DNA from: Bacillota bacterium
GTDB taxonomy: Bacteria > Bacillota > Negativicutes > CTSoil-072
Assembly (NCBI GenBank): GCA_017889545.1
Contig: JAGFZV010000001.1
Span: 186,001-250,000, forward strand
Reading direction: 5' to 3'
DNA: 64,000 nucleotides
In this document: in pieces, positions 17,699-27,592 of the stretch
How the letters are laid out: every line of letters begins with the position of its first letter
Position numbering within the stretch: position 1 is the first letter of the stretch
The notes under the pieces: generated by a model
Told to the model about the DNA's origin: nothing
Databases searched by the model: none
The model's input: only the letters and a program-made list of their open reading frames with translations
Made by a program: the position numbers and the translations under genes

Positions 17699-20554
17699 TT
17701 ACTGTACAAACGCCACGCCATTCGATAGATACCGGATCGCTTCTTCTTCCGGCAATGGGCAACAGGAATAAAAGCCCTGGATGCAATCACAGTCACAGCC
17801 CAACAAGCGTTCAAATTGTTCTCTCGTCTCAACCCCTTCGGCAATGACCGTCATGTTCAGACTATGCGCCATTTCAACAATAGCACCGATAATTACCGGC
17901 TGTGCCTGATCTTTAACGATTAAATCAATAAAGGTCTTGTCAATTTTAAGAGTAGATACCGGCAGACGTTGAAGATAGGTCAAAGAAGAATATCCGGTAC
18001 CAAAATCGTCCAAGGCGGAATTTACCCCCACAGCCCTTAATGCCATCAGTTTCTGAATCGTTTCCTCGACGGAAGTCAACAGCACCGTTTCCGTAATTTC
18101 CATTTCAATTTGCCGCGGATTTACACCGACTTCAGCAAAAACATTCCGGGCAAATTCGACAAAATTACTTGTTGCCAACTGCCGCGGAGAAATATTCACC
18201 GCAACATGAATATCTCCTCGACCCATATCCGCAAGACGCTTGGCAAAGCGGCAAGCTTCCCGCAAAACCCATTCCCCGATCGGCTGAATCAGATTGCTTT
18301 CTTCGGCCATGGCAATGAATTGCAGTGGCGATATGGCCCCCATTTCAGGGCTCTGCCAGCGAAGCAACGCCTCAAAGCCAAAGATGGACCCTTCCATCGT
18401 GAACTGCGGCTGATAGCACATGTAAAGCTCATTTTTTTCCACTGCTGCACGCAGGTGCTTGAGGAAAAGCATCCTCTGATACGCTTTTTCCTGCATCGAA
18501 ATATTATAAGCCGCCCAACCGCATTTGCCGGCGCGTTTCGCCTCGTAAAGGGCCGTATCCGCATTTTTGATAATTTCCTGAACCGTATTGCCATCTTCCG
18601 GATAAACAGCAATGCCCAAGCTTGCCGACATATAAAAGCACGTCTCGCCAATATCATATTCCCGGGCCAGCGACTGAACAACTTCGTCCGCAATGGCGCT
18701 GATCTTCTCACGATTGCTCTCCCCGGGCAGCAGCACGATAAATTCATCGCCGCCAAGCCTGGATACAAATCCGGAAGGTCCTGCCGCATCCACAATATAA
18801 CGGGCAGCAGTAATAATCACATCATCGCCATAGCCGTGTCCAAATACGTCATTGACCATCTTTAAATCATCCAAATCAATGAACATTACGCTCCCGGAAA
18901 CAGAGCCTTGATTTGCCTTATCCATTTCTTCCGCAAGCCGCCTGTATAAATTGCCCCGGTTCGGCAAACCGGTTAATGCATCATAGTAGGCCATGCGTTG
19001 AATTTCCTGTGTCTTCTGCAGAAGTTCCTCTTCGGTCCGTTTGCGTTCCCGCAGTTCTCTTTCCACTGTTTCATACAACAGCGCATTGTCGATCGCAATC
19101 GCGGCAATATCCGCCAGCCGATCCAGCAAACTTTCTTCAGCCGGCGACGGACTGTGTTTTTCATCCGTATACCCAATGCCGAGCACACCGACAACTTTGC
19201 CCCGCACCTGCAGCGGCGAACAGCCCATCGAGAGAATGGCGGAAAAAGGAGATGTGCAAACCGCCTCTGGCAAATTAGCATAATCCTCAACCCACATGGG
19301 CCGTCCGTCCAGCCAAACACGACCGCTTAACGCTTCGCCCGGCTTCAGCCGGAAACCCACAGCCTCGCCATAAATCCCTACGCCAATCGTCAGCTCTATT
19401 TCATTGCCGTCCACCGTCACCAGATGAAGAAAGCCATGCGGAGTATTTGTCAAAAAGCAGGCCCTTTCCACGATGGCCCAAAGAAGAGCGTCCAGATCGT
19501 GGCGCTGCATCAAGGCCAATGCCGTTTCATGGAGTGCGACTAAATATTCATTCTGTTGACTGATACTCGCCTCGGCTTTTAACTGTTCATCATTTCTTCT
19601 TTTAATCTGGCCTGCCACGGTCCAGCAGCCAAAACCAACAAACAGTGTAAAAAGGAAGGCGGCGCCAAGATAGATGTTCCGGCGTTGATAATACGCCGCC
19701 AGCGCAGTCTGCTTATCCACGCCAACGCTGATAATCAAAGGATACTCTTTCATCGTTTTATAGCTTTGGATCACGGATTTTCCGTCCGCAGCAGGCTGAT
19801 CGAGATAGGATCCCGAAGTGGCTTCTGCAACTCGCCACAACAGAGAGCTACCCGTAACATTTTCTCCCGCCGTTGCCTGGTTTCCTGACAGGCTCGCCCT
19901 TACCACCCCGTCCAAGCCAGTGATAGAGGCAAATTTTCCGTTGCCCATTTCCATTTGCTGGTAAAAAAAGTTAAAATATTCCGGCGTCATAGCGGCAACG
20001 ATGATTCCGCCAAACTTTCCGTCGGATCGGTCAACACGCCGGCTAAAGCGGATCAGCCATTGATCTGTTTTTTCTTCAAAAACCGGATTGTCAATATACA
20101 GCGTTCCGGTCGATCGGTCCTTCTGCCTGCTAAACGCACTACTGGCGAAAATCGTTTTTCCTGTCACTCCGGGGGAGCCGTTAATCATCTCGCCTTTTTC
20201 ATTCACCAAACACAGCTGTTTGATGGCCGGGTCTTTCAACGCCCGGGTGAACTGATCCTTTATATCGGCGTTGATCCTGCGTTCCCGTTCATAATCCAGC
20301 TTAATTCCCAGTAATTTATCATCAATATTTTTGATTGTTGCTTGTACATATCCATCAAGCGACTTCGTTAAATTCTCATTTTCGCGGATAATACTCTTGA
20401 CTTCTGCAGAGTATTCTCTATCAATCTGAAGAGAAACGAATATCCAGGCGCCGGCAATAAGAAGTAAGCCCACGACAAAGACAAGTTGACGAAGGCTAAA
20501 AAATTTTTTTGACTTACCGCTATTTTCTTTTCCGTAAGCAGTAAATTTCTCCAA
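17699..20554 (-). CDS. Membrane sensor diguanylate cyclase/phosphodiesterase (Cache-GAF-GGDEF-EAL)
   Basis: A 951-residue c-di-GMP enzyme. Membrane segments at about 21-43 and 297-318 enclose an extracytoplasmic sensor of about 250 residues (Cache-like). A GAF domain (about 345-500) follows, then GGDEF with intact RLGGDEF, then EAL with FEALLRW and LDDFGTGYSS. Both catalytic signatures look intact, so either synthesis or breakdown of c-di-GMP is possible. It lies 120 bp after the DUF192 gene with no clear terminator between, so it may belong to the secretin operon. Confidence 0.92.
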   Translation of the reverse strand: MEKFTAYGKENSGKSKKFFSLRQLVFVVGLLLIAGAWIFVSLQIDREYSAEVKSIIRENENLTKSLDGYVQATIKNIDDKLLGIKLDYERERRINADIKDQFTRALKDPAIKQLCLVNEKGEMINGSPGVTGKTIFASSAFSRQKDRSTGTLYIDNPVFEEKTDQWLIRFSRRVDRSDGKFGGIIVAAMTPEYFNFFYQQMEMGNGKFASITGLDGVVRASLSGNQATAGENVTGSSLLWRVAEATSGSYLDQPAADGKSVIQSYKTMKEYPLIISVGVDKQTALAAYYQRRNIYLGAAFLFTLFVGFGCWTVAGQIKRRNDEQLKAEASISQQNEYLVALHETALALMQRHDLDALLWAIVERACFLTNTPHGFLHLVTVDGNEIELTIGVGIYGEAVGFRLKPGEALSGRVWLDGRPMWVEDYANLPEAVCTSPFSAILSMGCSPLQVRGKVVGVLGIGYTDEKHSPSPAEESLLDRLADIAAIAIDNALLYETVERELRERKRTEEELLQKTQEIQRMAYYDALTGLPNRGNLYRRLAEEMDKANQGSVSGSVMFIDLDDLKMVNDVFGHGYGDDVIITAARYIVDAAGPSGFVSRLGGDEFIVLLPGESNREKISAIADEVVQSLAREYDIGETCFYMSASLGIAVYPEDGNTVQEIIKNADTALYEAKRAGKCGWAAYNISMQEKAYQRMLFLKHLRAAVEKNELYMCYQPQFTMEGSIFGFEALLRWQSPEMGAISPLQFIAMAEESNLIQPIGEWVLREACRFAKRLADMGRGDIHVAVNISPRQLATSNFVEFARNVFAEVGVNPRQIEMEITETVLLTSVEETIQKLMALRAVGVNSALDDFGTGYSSLTYLQRLPVSTLKIDKTFIDLIVKDQAQPVIIGAIVEMAHSLNMTVIAEGVETREQFERLLGCDCDCIQGFYSCCPLPEEEAIRYLSNGVAFVQ

Positions 20555-20674
20555 CCCCTAAACCTCCCGAAAAATCCCTTGAACAGTGGAAGAAGCTGGT
20601 TTATATTACCTTATAGAACATTCTTTCCGCATCGTTTTAACTCCTGCTTTTCCCCGTCGCCCGCGAATAAAACT

Positions 20675-21016
20675 TTACTCCCGTATCGATAGCTGGTCCC
20701 CGACAGCGGTCCCTGTCTTGAGCGCCGCTCCAGCCGGCAATTCCAGCACATAAGAACTTCCACGCATTGCGGCGCTTCGTCCTGGCGGCACAGACGCTGC
20801 AATTTTTAAAACCCGGTCATCGGAGGTCATGAATAACACATCAATCGGATATTTCATGCCGATTGTATGAATGCTCCAGCATGGGCGGATCAGCAGCGCC
20901 TCTCCTTCCGGCAGGCATTTTGTTCCTAGGAGCCCTTTCAGACGCCGAAAAAATGTGACAGCAAGACGAAGCCGGCTTGCTACCTGGATTTGCCGCGTTG
21001 CATTCCAAAGCTCCAT
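20675..21016 (-). CDS. DUF192 family protein
   Basis: A 113-residue protein of the DUF192 family. Recognisable elements are RLKGLLGTKCLPEGEALLIRP, the SIHTIGMKYPIDVLF core and PPGRSAAMRGSSYVLELPAG. No signal peptide is visible, unlike many family members. The ATG at 21016 has AGGAGG eight bases upstream. Function unknown. It starts 2 bp after the DUF4392 gene and probably belongs to the CpaC/CpaE/DegS transcript. Confidence 0.85.
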   Translation of the reverse strand: MELWNATRQIQVASRLRLAVTFFRRLKGLLGTKCLPEGEALLIRPCWSIHTIGMKYPIDVLFMTSDDRVLKIAASVPPGRSAAMRGSSYVLELPAGAALKTGTAVGDQLSIRE

Positions 21017-21018
21017 TA

Positions 21019-22059
21019 TTATTTCCTCCTGCACGCCGAATTCGCTTTCAACCCTTTTTCAACGACTTCATGCATCAGATTGACAATGGCAATATGAGTT
21101 TGTGCGGAACAGCCGTCGGCACCGGGCGTAACCGACCCGCTGATTGTGTCGTGGAAGCCGGCTTCGGCGGTCACAGCCAGCGTCCTGGCTTCCTGCTCGC
21201 CGGTATTCGCAGCGTGAATATCTCCGGTAACCAGCGCTAACAGCGACGCAACCGCGTAGGCGCCCCAATTGGACACCGTTGCCGTGAGCAGCACATCAAC
21301 CGGCGTTGCCGGGACCAGACCGGCGCCGCAAGGGCAATTGCACACTTCGCCATACGGGACATGCGCTCTCACCGCTGCCGCAATATTTGCCATGCCTATT
21401 TCATTCCCGCCGTCACCAATAGCCAACAGCGCAATACCCCTTTTGCGGGCGTTAAGAAAAATGTAATCAAGTTTCGCTTGCGAACTGCCGGTGTCACAGC
21501 CTTGCATATTGTGAATGACGCCGGCGCGATTCATTCCTCCGCGTTCAATTGCAATGCAAACCGTTGGCTGAAGTTCATCCAAAACAGCTGCAGCGGCCGC
21601 TTGACTACCCCGCTCTCCCGCCGGGAAAGGCAAAACAGCCATTGTCAGCAATTTATCCTGTTCAATCGAATGCACCAGATGATCTGGCGGCACGCATTGA
21701 AATCCCGCCGATCTCGCAACTTGTTTGATCCCGGAAACAAGACATTCGTCCGTTAAAATAACCGGCGACGCTTTCAACCCTATCCGCAGGGCTCTGGCCA
21801 ATGCCACAGCTCCAGGCGGACCATCTGATTCGCCGCAATCCGGAGCAATAACGGGCTGATCGACCCAGCCGGTCGCAATGATCACTTTGTCACCCGGTTT
21901 AATCGATTTTATCAGTAAATCAACAGCAGCAACTGTCAACGCCCGTCCTTCTTTAGCGCGCGCGGCTTTGTACAAAGGTCCGATCACGCCGCGAGCGGAA
22001 ATATCCAGCTGCATCAATTGATCCAGTATCTCTCCTGCCTTGCAGATCCTTGTATCCAT
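21019..22059 (-). CDS. DUF4392 / D-glutamate cyclase-like protein
   Basis: A 346-residue protein resembling the DUF4392 domain of mammalian D-glutamate cyclase, which turns D-glutamate into 5-oxo-proline. Family-like stretches include IATGWVDQPVIAPDCGESDGPPGA, AIERGGMNRAGVIHNMQG and GDGGNEIGMANI. The start directly abuts the DegS stop. The activity is inferred from the family. Why it sits in a secretin/kinase operon is unclear; D-glutamate is a peptidoglycan precursor. Confidence 0.75.
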   Translation of the reverse strand: MDTRICKAGEILDQLMQLDISARGVIGPLYKAARAKEGRALTVAAVDLLIKSIKPGDKVIIATGWVDQPVIAPDCGESDGPPGAVALARALRIGLKASPVILTDECLVSGIKQVARSAGFQCVPPDHLVHSIEQDKLLTMAVLPFPAGERGSQAAAAAVLDELQPTVCIAIERGGMNRAGVIHNMQGCDTGSSQAKLDYIFLNARKRGIALLAIGDGGNEIGMANIAAAVRAHVPYGEVCNCPCGAGLVPATPVDVLLTATVSNWGAYAVASLLALVTGDIHAANTGEQEARTLAVTAEAGFHDTISGSVTPGADGCSAQTHIAIVNLMHEVVEKGLKANSACRRK

Positions 22060-23193
22060 TTACTCTTTAAGCGGCACCTTAACCATTACTTTGGCGCCTT
22101 TCCCCTTTTCTGAACGTACGATGACTTCGCCATTTAATAATTCAACGCGTTCCCGCATACCCATCAGGCCAAAACTTTCCGTACTGTGCGCCGCCTGTGC
22201 ATCAAAACCAATGCCGTCGTCCTCAATAATCGCGACAATCATTGCCGGACGGAAATCCATCCGAACCCAGATGCAGCGGGCTTTGGAATGTTTTTCCACA
22301 TTGTTAAGAGCTTCTTGAATGATACGGAATAGACCAATTTCCAAATGGGTGGCATACCGTTTTTCTTCACCGGTAATGTGCAGTTCAGTGATGAACCCTT
22401 TGCGTTCCTTCAAAGTATCCAATACTCTCCGGACGGTAGGCGTTAAGCCAAGATCGTCGAGCGTCATCGGCCGAAGGGCAAAAATAATCTTGCGGGTTTC
22501 CTGCAGACAGCCCCGTACCTGTTCCTGCAAATCACGCATTTCTCCTCTTGCCCGTTTCAAATCAATATCAATCAACCGTTCGCACACTTCGGTCCGAAAA
22601 ACGATGTTCGCCATGGCTTGAGCGGGACCATCGTGGATCTCTCTGGCAACCCTCCGCCGCTCTTCTTCTTGCGCTTTGATGATGCGAGTTCCAAATGCCT
22701 GCCGTTGCTGCACTGTTTCAATCTGGTCAACAACCGTTTCCATTTGATTGTTCAGATAGCCGAGGGCGGCTCCGACCTGCGTAACAAGCGTCTCGGCCTT
22801 TTTCATCGTTTGCTGCATAGAACGCAGTGTTAGTTCCATTGCATCCCGCTCCCGCCGCAAATTTTGCTCTTGCTCCCGGGCTACAGCAAGTTCCACCTTC
22901 AGAGCGCTCGTTTCTTCATAAGCGCGCTTGATATCTTCCTCTTTATAGACCTGAAAGTTGCGGCTGACTTCCATCAACCGCAGTCGGGATCGCCGTTCCC
23001 GCTGCTCTAAATCGTCGACTTTGGCAATAATTTCTGCTGTTTTCTGTTTAATCATTTCAAAATCGCGTTTAATTTTATTCAGTTCCTTGCCAGACGCCTC
23101 ATAAATATCATAAATCTGCGTTTTTCCTTTTTCGACCGCAGAAATCGTTTGTTTGACAATAGTATCCAACGTTTTTACATCTACGTTTGCCAT
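22060..23193 (-). CDS. DegS-type cytosolic sensor histidine kinase
   Basis: A 377-residue kinase with no membrane segment. Residues 1-165 are almost entirely coiled coil, as in the DegS sensor domain. The HisKA_3 box EEERRRVAREIHDGPAQ has phosphoacceptor His187, and the HATPase domain has FRIIQEALNNVEKHSKA and DDGIGFD. DegS normally pairs with the DegU response regulator, but the adjacent gene 18 bp upstream encodes a receiver fused to a CpaE-like ATPase, a likely partner here. Part of the operon with cpaC. Confidence 0.92.
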   Translation of the reverse strand: MANVDVKTLDTIVKQTISAVEKGKTQIYDIYEASGKELNKIKRDFEMIKQKTAEIIAKVDDLEQRERRSRLRLMEVSRNFQVYKEEDIKRAYEETSALKVELAVAREQEQNLRRERDAMELTLRSMQQTMKKAETLVTQVGAALGYLNNQMETVVDQIETVQQRQAFGTRIIKAQEEERRRVAREIHDGPAQAMANIVFRTEVCERLIDIDLKRARGEMRDLQEQVRGCLQETRKIIFALRPMTLDDLGLTPTVRRVLDTLKERKGFITELHITGEEKRYATHLEIGLFRIIQEALNNVEKHSKARCIWVRMDFRPAMIVAIIEDDGIGFDAQAAHSTESFGLMGMRERVELLNGEVIVRSEKGKGAKVMVKVPLKE

Positions 23194-23211
23194 ATTGCCG
23201 CTTTACACCTC

Positions 23212-24423
23212 TTAACCAAACAACCGTTTAAACTTGCTCATGACACTGCGTTCTGCTGCCGGTTTCTTTTCATCCACGCCGGCGATGATTGCCGCTAAAG
23301 CAAAAATCCCTTTGGTTACGCCAGTCTCTGGATTGCTGATGACAAACGGAACTCCGCGATTAACTGAATGCACAACCGTCTTCCCATCACTGGGCAAGGT
23401 GGATGCAAACGGATAACGGAGACTTTCCTGGACCTCTCTCGGTTCCATTCCGCCGAGAGAATCCGCTCTGTTCAGAACCACCTTGATTTTATCACGGTTG
23501 TATTCCAACGATTCCATGATTTCAAGACATAATTTTACATTTTTTATTGTCGGCAAATCCATGGATGAGATCACCAGGATTTGGTCGGCCGCATCCAATA
23601 CCGATAACATTGCATCCGTAAAGGAAGGCGCCGTATCCACAATGATATAATCAAACATTGTTCGCATCATTCCCAAAATTGCCGTCAGATGTGCGCCATT
23701 GATCAATTCCGCATGTTCAGGGCGAAGCGGCGCCGCCAAAACGCCGACAGAATCGTTGAAACCAGAAAGATGATTTTCTATTAATGCCGCATCCATATGA
23801 TCCACTTCACGCACTAAATCCGCAATGGTGGAGCGCGGCGCAATATTCAGAAACAATGCAACATCGCCGAACTGCAAATCTGCATCAACGATCCCGACCT
23901 TTGCGCCGGTTTGCGCGGCCAGCGCAACTGCCAAATTGCTGGTAATCGTCGTTTTGCCGACACCGCCTTTTGTGCTGAACACCGCAACTACTTTCCCCTG
24001 CTTGAGCGGGTTTGAAGCCGTTTGGGCAATCGTAATGCGTTTCTGTGCGAGCCCGTAGACTTGTTTGATTGCCTGCAGCAATTCATCGCCGGTAAATGGT
24101 TTCACCAGATAATTCTTCGCGCCGGCTATCATCGCACGCCGCAAATATTCCTGTTCCCCTTGTACGCTCATGATGATAATGCTCGACTGCGGCGCTTCTA
24201 CCGCCAGAATTTCTGTAGCGGAAATCCCATCCATGACCGGCATATTAATATCCATCAGGATTACGTCCGGCTGCAGTTCTTTCGTTTTTGCAATCGCCTC
24301 GGCCGCACTGCCGGCTTGACCGATAATTTGGACTTCCGAATGAAATTCCATCAGTTTGCTAATATTCTCCCGAATATCGGCCACATCATCAACGATTAGA
24401 ACTTTTATCGCGTCGTTCTTCAT
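23212..24423 (-). CDS. Receiver-ATPase of the CpaE/TadZ type
   Basis: A 403-residue protein. The N-terminal receiver (about 5-120) has an intact phosphorylation site, Asp58 in LMDINMP, plus the conserved Thr/Ser and Lys positions (IMS, KPF). The C-terminal MinD/ParA-type ATPase has a deviant Walker A KGGVGKT at 152-158. CpaE/TadZ proteins position pilus machines at the pole, and many have degenerate receivers; this one looks phosphorylatable. The start follows GGGGAGAAAA and overlaps the secretin gene by 35 bp. Confidence 0.92.
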   Translation of the reverse strand: MKNDAIKVLIVDDVADIRENISKLMEFHSEVQIIGQAGSAAEAIAKTKELQPDVILMDINMPVMDGISATEILAVEAPQSSIIIMSVQGEQEYLRRAMIAGAKNYLVKPFTGDELLQAIKQVYGLAQKRITIAQTASNPLKQGKVVAVFSTKGGVGKTTITSNLAVALAAQTGAKVGIVDADLQFGDVALFLNIAPRSTIADLVREVDHMDAALIENHLSGFNDSVGVLAAPLRPEHAELINGAHLTAILGMMRTMFDYIIVDTAPSFTDAMLSVLDAADQILVISSMDLPTIKNVKLCLEIMESLEYNRDKIKVVLNRADSLGGMEPREVQESLRYPFASTLPSDGKTVVHSVNRGVPFVISNPETGVTKGIFALAAIIAGVDEKKPAAERSVMSKFKRLFG

Positions 24424-25669
24424 TTTTCTCCCCTTCCTGCCAAGGATTTTCTTTAAACAATTCCTGCATGCCGCCCGTTATCAAGGGCTGGTATTCCACT
24501 GGGTCAATAACGGTTGGAGTAAGCAAAATAATCAGTTCCGTTCTGCTGTGCGTGATCGATTTGCTGCGAAACATCGGGCCCAGCAACGGCAGATCACCCA
24601 GCAACGGGATTTTATAAACGTCATTATTGACCTGCTCGGAAATCAGGCCGCCAACCACCAACGTTTGACCGGACTTTAATACAATCGTTGTTTCCGCTTT
24701 CCGCATTGTTAACGGCGGGATCGACAAGCCTGAACCGATGAAAATTCGATGCGTGGAATTCCAATCCACCGAACTGACTTCCGTCTGAACTTTACTTTGG
24801 ATGAATTGTTCCGAATTCACTTCTGGCTCAATGAGCAGCTTAACACCATAACTTTTCCACTCAATGGCAATTTGCCCATTACTGACGCTAACCGGAACCG
24901 GGATCTCGCCACCAACAAGAACACTCGCTTTCTCACCGCTCAATGCAATCAAATGAGGGCTTGCAAGAACCCTGGCTTCTCCGGTTTGCACCAAGGCATC
25001 AATTTGCGCATTCAGGTCCGCGTAGGAACCAAACCAGCCAAAGACCTGGTTTTGCCCGGCTATCGAGTTTGCCGCAGTATAACTTTGCCCTAATGCAAAA
25101 ACGCCGGGGGCGGAAGGCGCGTTCCCCCACCGGATTCCTAATTTATCTGTTTTATCTTTGTTGATCTCAAGAATTTTCGCCTCAATCTTTACCTGTTTGG
25201 GATTTCGCAGTTCCAACAGGTTGACCACTTTTTCACCATAAGCGCCAGCGGCCTTTTCAGCGCGGCTGCGCTGATATTGATCACTTACTGTTCCTTCCAG
25301 CACAATGGTTTGATTGATTTTCCCCACCTGAAGATCGGAATAGCCAAGCAACCTTTGGATCTCACCGGCAATCTGCCGGTCTTGGGCCGCGACGTTTACC
25401 TGAAAACTGCGCTTTCCTTCCGAACTCCATACATGCAAAGTCGTGCCGCCTGGCGCTTTACCAAGCAGCAATACTTCCGATCCGGAGACAACCACCACAT
25501 CGGCAATCTCCGGATTGGCTATCGCTATGCGCTGTATTCCGTTAAAAGTTAACACTTGTGACTGGTTAACAGCCACAATATAATCATCTGCCGCTGCTGC
25601 GAGGGATAATGGCGTCAACACAAAAAACAGCATTGCCAAAGCAGTGATTATTGCGCAGTTTTTTTTCAT
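24389..25669 (-). CDS. CpaC/RcpA-like secretin
   Basis: A 426-residue exported protein with a signal peptide (MKKNCAII to about residue 27). A pilus-assembly N-terminal domain (about 28-105), a BON-like region (about 110-165) and a C-terminal secretin domain follow. The latter has VLASPHLIALSGEKASVLVGGEIPVP-like and VVGGLISEQ sequences. It would form the outer-membrane pore of a Tad-type machine. The ATG at 25669 is chosen for the signal peptide; a GTG 19 codons upstream has no ribosome site. No CpaF, TadB/C or pilin gene is adjacent. Confidence 0.92.
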   Translation of the reverse strand: MKKNCAIITALAMLFFVLTPLSLAAAADDYIVAVNQSQVLTFNGIQRIAIANPEIADVVVVSGSEVLLLGKAPGGTTLHVWSSEGKRSFQVNVAAQDRQIAGEIQRLLGYSDLQVGKINQTIVLEGTVSDQYQRSRAEKAAGAYGEKVVNLLELRNPKQVKIEAKILEINKDKTDKLGIRWGNAPSAPGVFALGQSYTAANSIAGQNQVFGWFGSYADLNAQIDALVQTGEARVLASPHLIALSGEKASVLVGGEIPVPVSVSNGQIAIEWKSYGVKLLIEPEVNSEQFIQSKVQTEVSSVDWNSTHRIFIGSGLSIPPLTMRKAETTIVLKSGQTLVVGGLISEQVNNDVYKIPLLGDLPLLGPMFRSKSITHSRTELIILLTPTVIDPVEYQPLITGGMQELFKENPWQEGEKNEERRDKSSNR

Positions 25670-25732
25670 TCCCTCTTGTCCACCTTCCGTGGCATTTTTA
25701 AGCGCCCGAACATCAGGGATTTTCACTACCGG

Positions 25733-27454
25733 TTAGAAGCCTCCGGTTTCCAATTGCAAAATGCTTACTTCCGCTTCCCGGCTTTCATTAAAGGTAATCG
25801 CAATGGTATCATTCGGCCGGACGAGCGACAGTTTCGGCGAATTGTTGATCGTTCCCACAAAAATCCGGGGATCGCCTTCCAAGGTAAAGTAGAAATAAGA
25901 CTCGCCGCCTTTCACAACCTGTGAAAAACGGGTAACTTTTGCCTGCAGGCGGACTGGTTTAATTTCATGGCCGGGAATAAACGCATTCCCTTTATTGATC
26001 AAATTCAGTTGATACGCGCGTAGAGCGCTGTCAATGTCAGCACCGACGCCAACAAGGTTATAATTTTCCACGGAAATAAACGACACTAGTTTTAACAAGC
26101 CTTCCTTATCCTTCAATGGAGCAATGTAGGTGGGTACGCCATGAATGTTATACAGGATCGGATACCCGGCCCGGTAACCTTTCTCCTGTACCTGGCCCTC
26201 TGCCGATTTCCGGGCGGCCGATTCGGTCGCTCCAGCTACTTTGTACCACTTCGCATCTTTTGTGCGGGAATTGACCAACAGAAAGCCTACTGAACTTTCA
26301 TCTCTTCCGGAAGAAGTGATTCCGGTGTACCAATATACCCTGTCATCATTGCCGTAAATCAAGTGCAGCCGGTCGCCGGTCGGTTTTAACGTGCCGGTCT
26401 TCGCCAGCAGAGAATTCCAATAGCCATTGACGTAGTCTCCCCAACTGGCAATCTGCCGATAAACAAAGTTCTCCGGTTGAATACGGTCTACCCAGGCAGG
26501 AACATCGTTCGTAGAATATTTTTTGATTTCACCGGTTTGGGCATTCACAAGGACTACGCCAACCGCATCCGGTCCGCTGTACCCAACTTTATTTTTGTAT
26601 AAGGTAACAACCCAATAGGGATTGAGGTCATCATCGATCTCAAACGAATAATCCGCCATCCCGGCAGTAATAATTCCATGAAAATACAGGAAGCGCGGCA
26701 AATAGTCCATGACAAAACCATTTGTCTGCACTTTGAGATAGACCGGATTGCCGTTCACATGCTGGACCAATCTCACATCCTGCGGGTTAGTGGCGGAAAC
26801 CATAACATAGCCTTTGCTGCCCTGTGAAAAATTAGTCATCCATTGGAAAATCCCCCGATGTTCCAGCGGCGCAACATAGTACAGCCGATTTTGCACTTTC
26901 TGTAAAACCAGGTCGCCAAGCCGGGTCTCACTGCCTAGCGCCGGTACTTCGCCAACCTTCTTTTCCGCAAGTTTGATCGCTGTTTCTTCATCGATGATAC
27001 GGATCTGAGACAGATTAATCGGTTCCACATCTGCCGTGAACGAACTCTCTTCCACCGTTCCCAACAAATTCCGGTACGACTGGCTGAAAAAGAAAGGGTG
27101 ACTGAGCATTACGGGAAGAACAATCAAATTCAAAATACCAATAGCCATCAACGCTGCACCGGCCATGGCAACTTTTTTTATGCGGGGCGAAATATGATGA
27201 CCGCTGATATCTACGACTTTGCCTGATTCAGCCGGACCGCCAAGAAACAATTTTTCCAGCAGACGCCCCCAAGGCGAATTGGACAATGCAGCCCGGCCCT
27301 TTTGCAGCAAGGGACGCGCCAGATAAAAAAGCAGTATCCAGCCCCAAAAAAGCATTGGCAATGACCAATCTGTAAAGCCAAAAGCAAAGACCGGCCTTTC
27401 AAAGTACAAGTAAATAAAATTTACGAACAGAAAAAAACCAATAACCCACGTCAT
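25733..27454 (-). CDS. Large membrane-anchored protein of unknown function
   Basis: A 573-residue protein that I do not recognise. The N-terminus has two hydrophobic segments (about 2-22 and 30-47), and a third lies at about 93-118. The remaining 450 residues are predicted extracytoplasmic. They contain repeated PepSY-like stretches such as DEETAIKLAEKKVGEVP, GVVLVNAQTGEIKKYS and GFLLVNSRTKDAKWYK, each a strand-turn-strand around a V-N-x-x-T/R-G/K motif. The C-terminal 90 residues resemble a beta-rich OB-like fold. It starts the secretin operon, 63 bp before cpaC, and may be a scaffold or sensor for that system. Confidence 0.6.
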   Translation of the reverse strand: MTWVIGFFLFVNFIYLYFERPVFAFGFTDWSLPMLFWGWILLFYLARPLLQKGRAALSNSPWGRLLEKLFLGGPAESGKVVDISGHHISPRIKKVAMAGAALMAIGILNLIVLPVMLSHPFFFSQSYRNLLGTVEESSFTADVEPINLSQIRIIDEETAIKLAEKKVGEVPALGSETRLGDLVLQKVQNRLYYVAPLEHRGIFQWMTNFSQGSKGYVMVSATNPQDVRLVQHVNGNPVYLKVQTNGFVMDYLPRFLYFHGIITAGMADYSFEIDDDLNPYWVVTLYKNKVGYSGPDAVGVVLVNAQTGEIKKYSTNDVPAWVDRIQPENFVYRQIASWGDYVNGYWNSLLAKTGTLKPTGDRLHLIYGNDDRVYWYTGITSSGRDESSVGFLLVNSRTKDAKWYKVAGATESAARKSAEGQVQEKGYRAGYPILYNIHGVPTYIAPLKDKEGLLKLVSFISVENYNLVGVGADIDSALRAYQLNLINKGNAFIPGHEIKPVRLQAKVTRFSQVVKGGESYFYFTLEGDPRIFVGTINNSPKLSLVRPNDTIAITFNESREAEVSILQLETGGF

Positions 27455-27535
27455 AAACGCACCTCATCCATAAAAAATACTATACTTCTTAATCATACCA
27501 CGTTTTACCACTTTCAAGCCACAGTCAAAAAAAGA

Positions 27536-27569
27536 AAAAGATGCCTGACAATACCCGTCCAGACATCTT
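27536..27569 (-). terminator. Terminator after lysine decarboxylase
   Basis: AAGATG-CCTG / CAG-CATCTT stem with a T-rich tail (TTTTTCTTTTTTT) on the minus strand. Confidence 0.8.
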
Positions 27570-27592
27570 ATCTTGATTGTTAACCGATTTTT

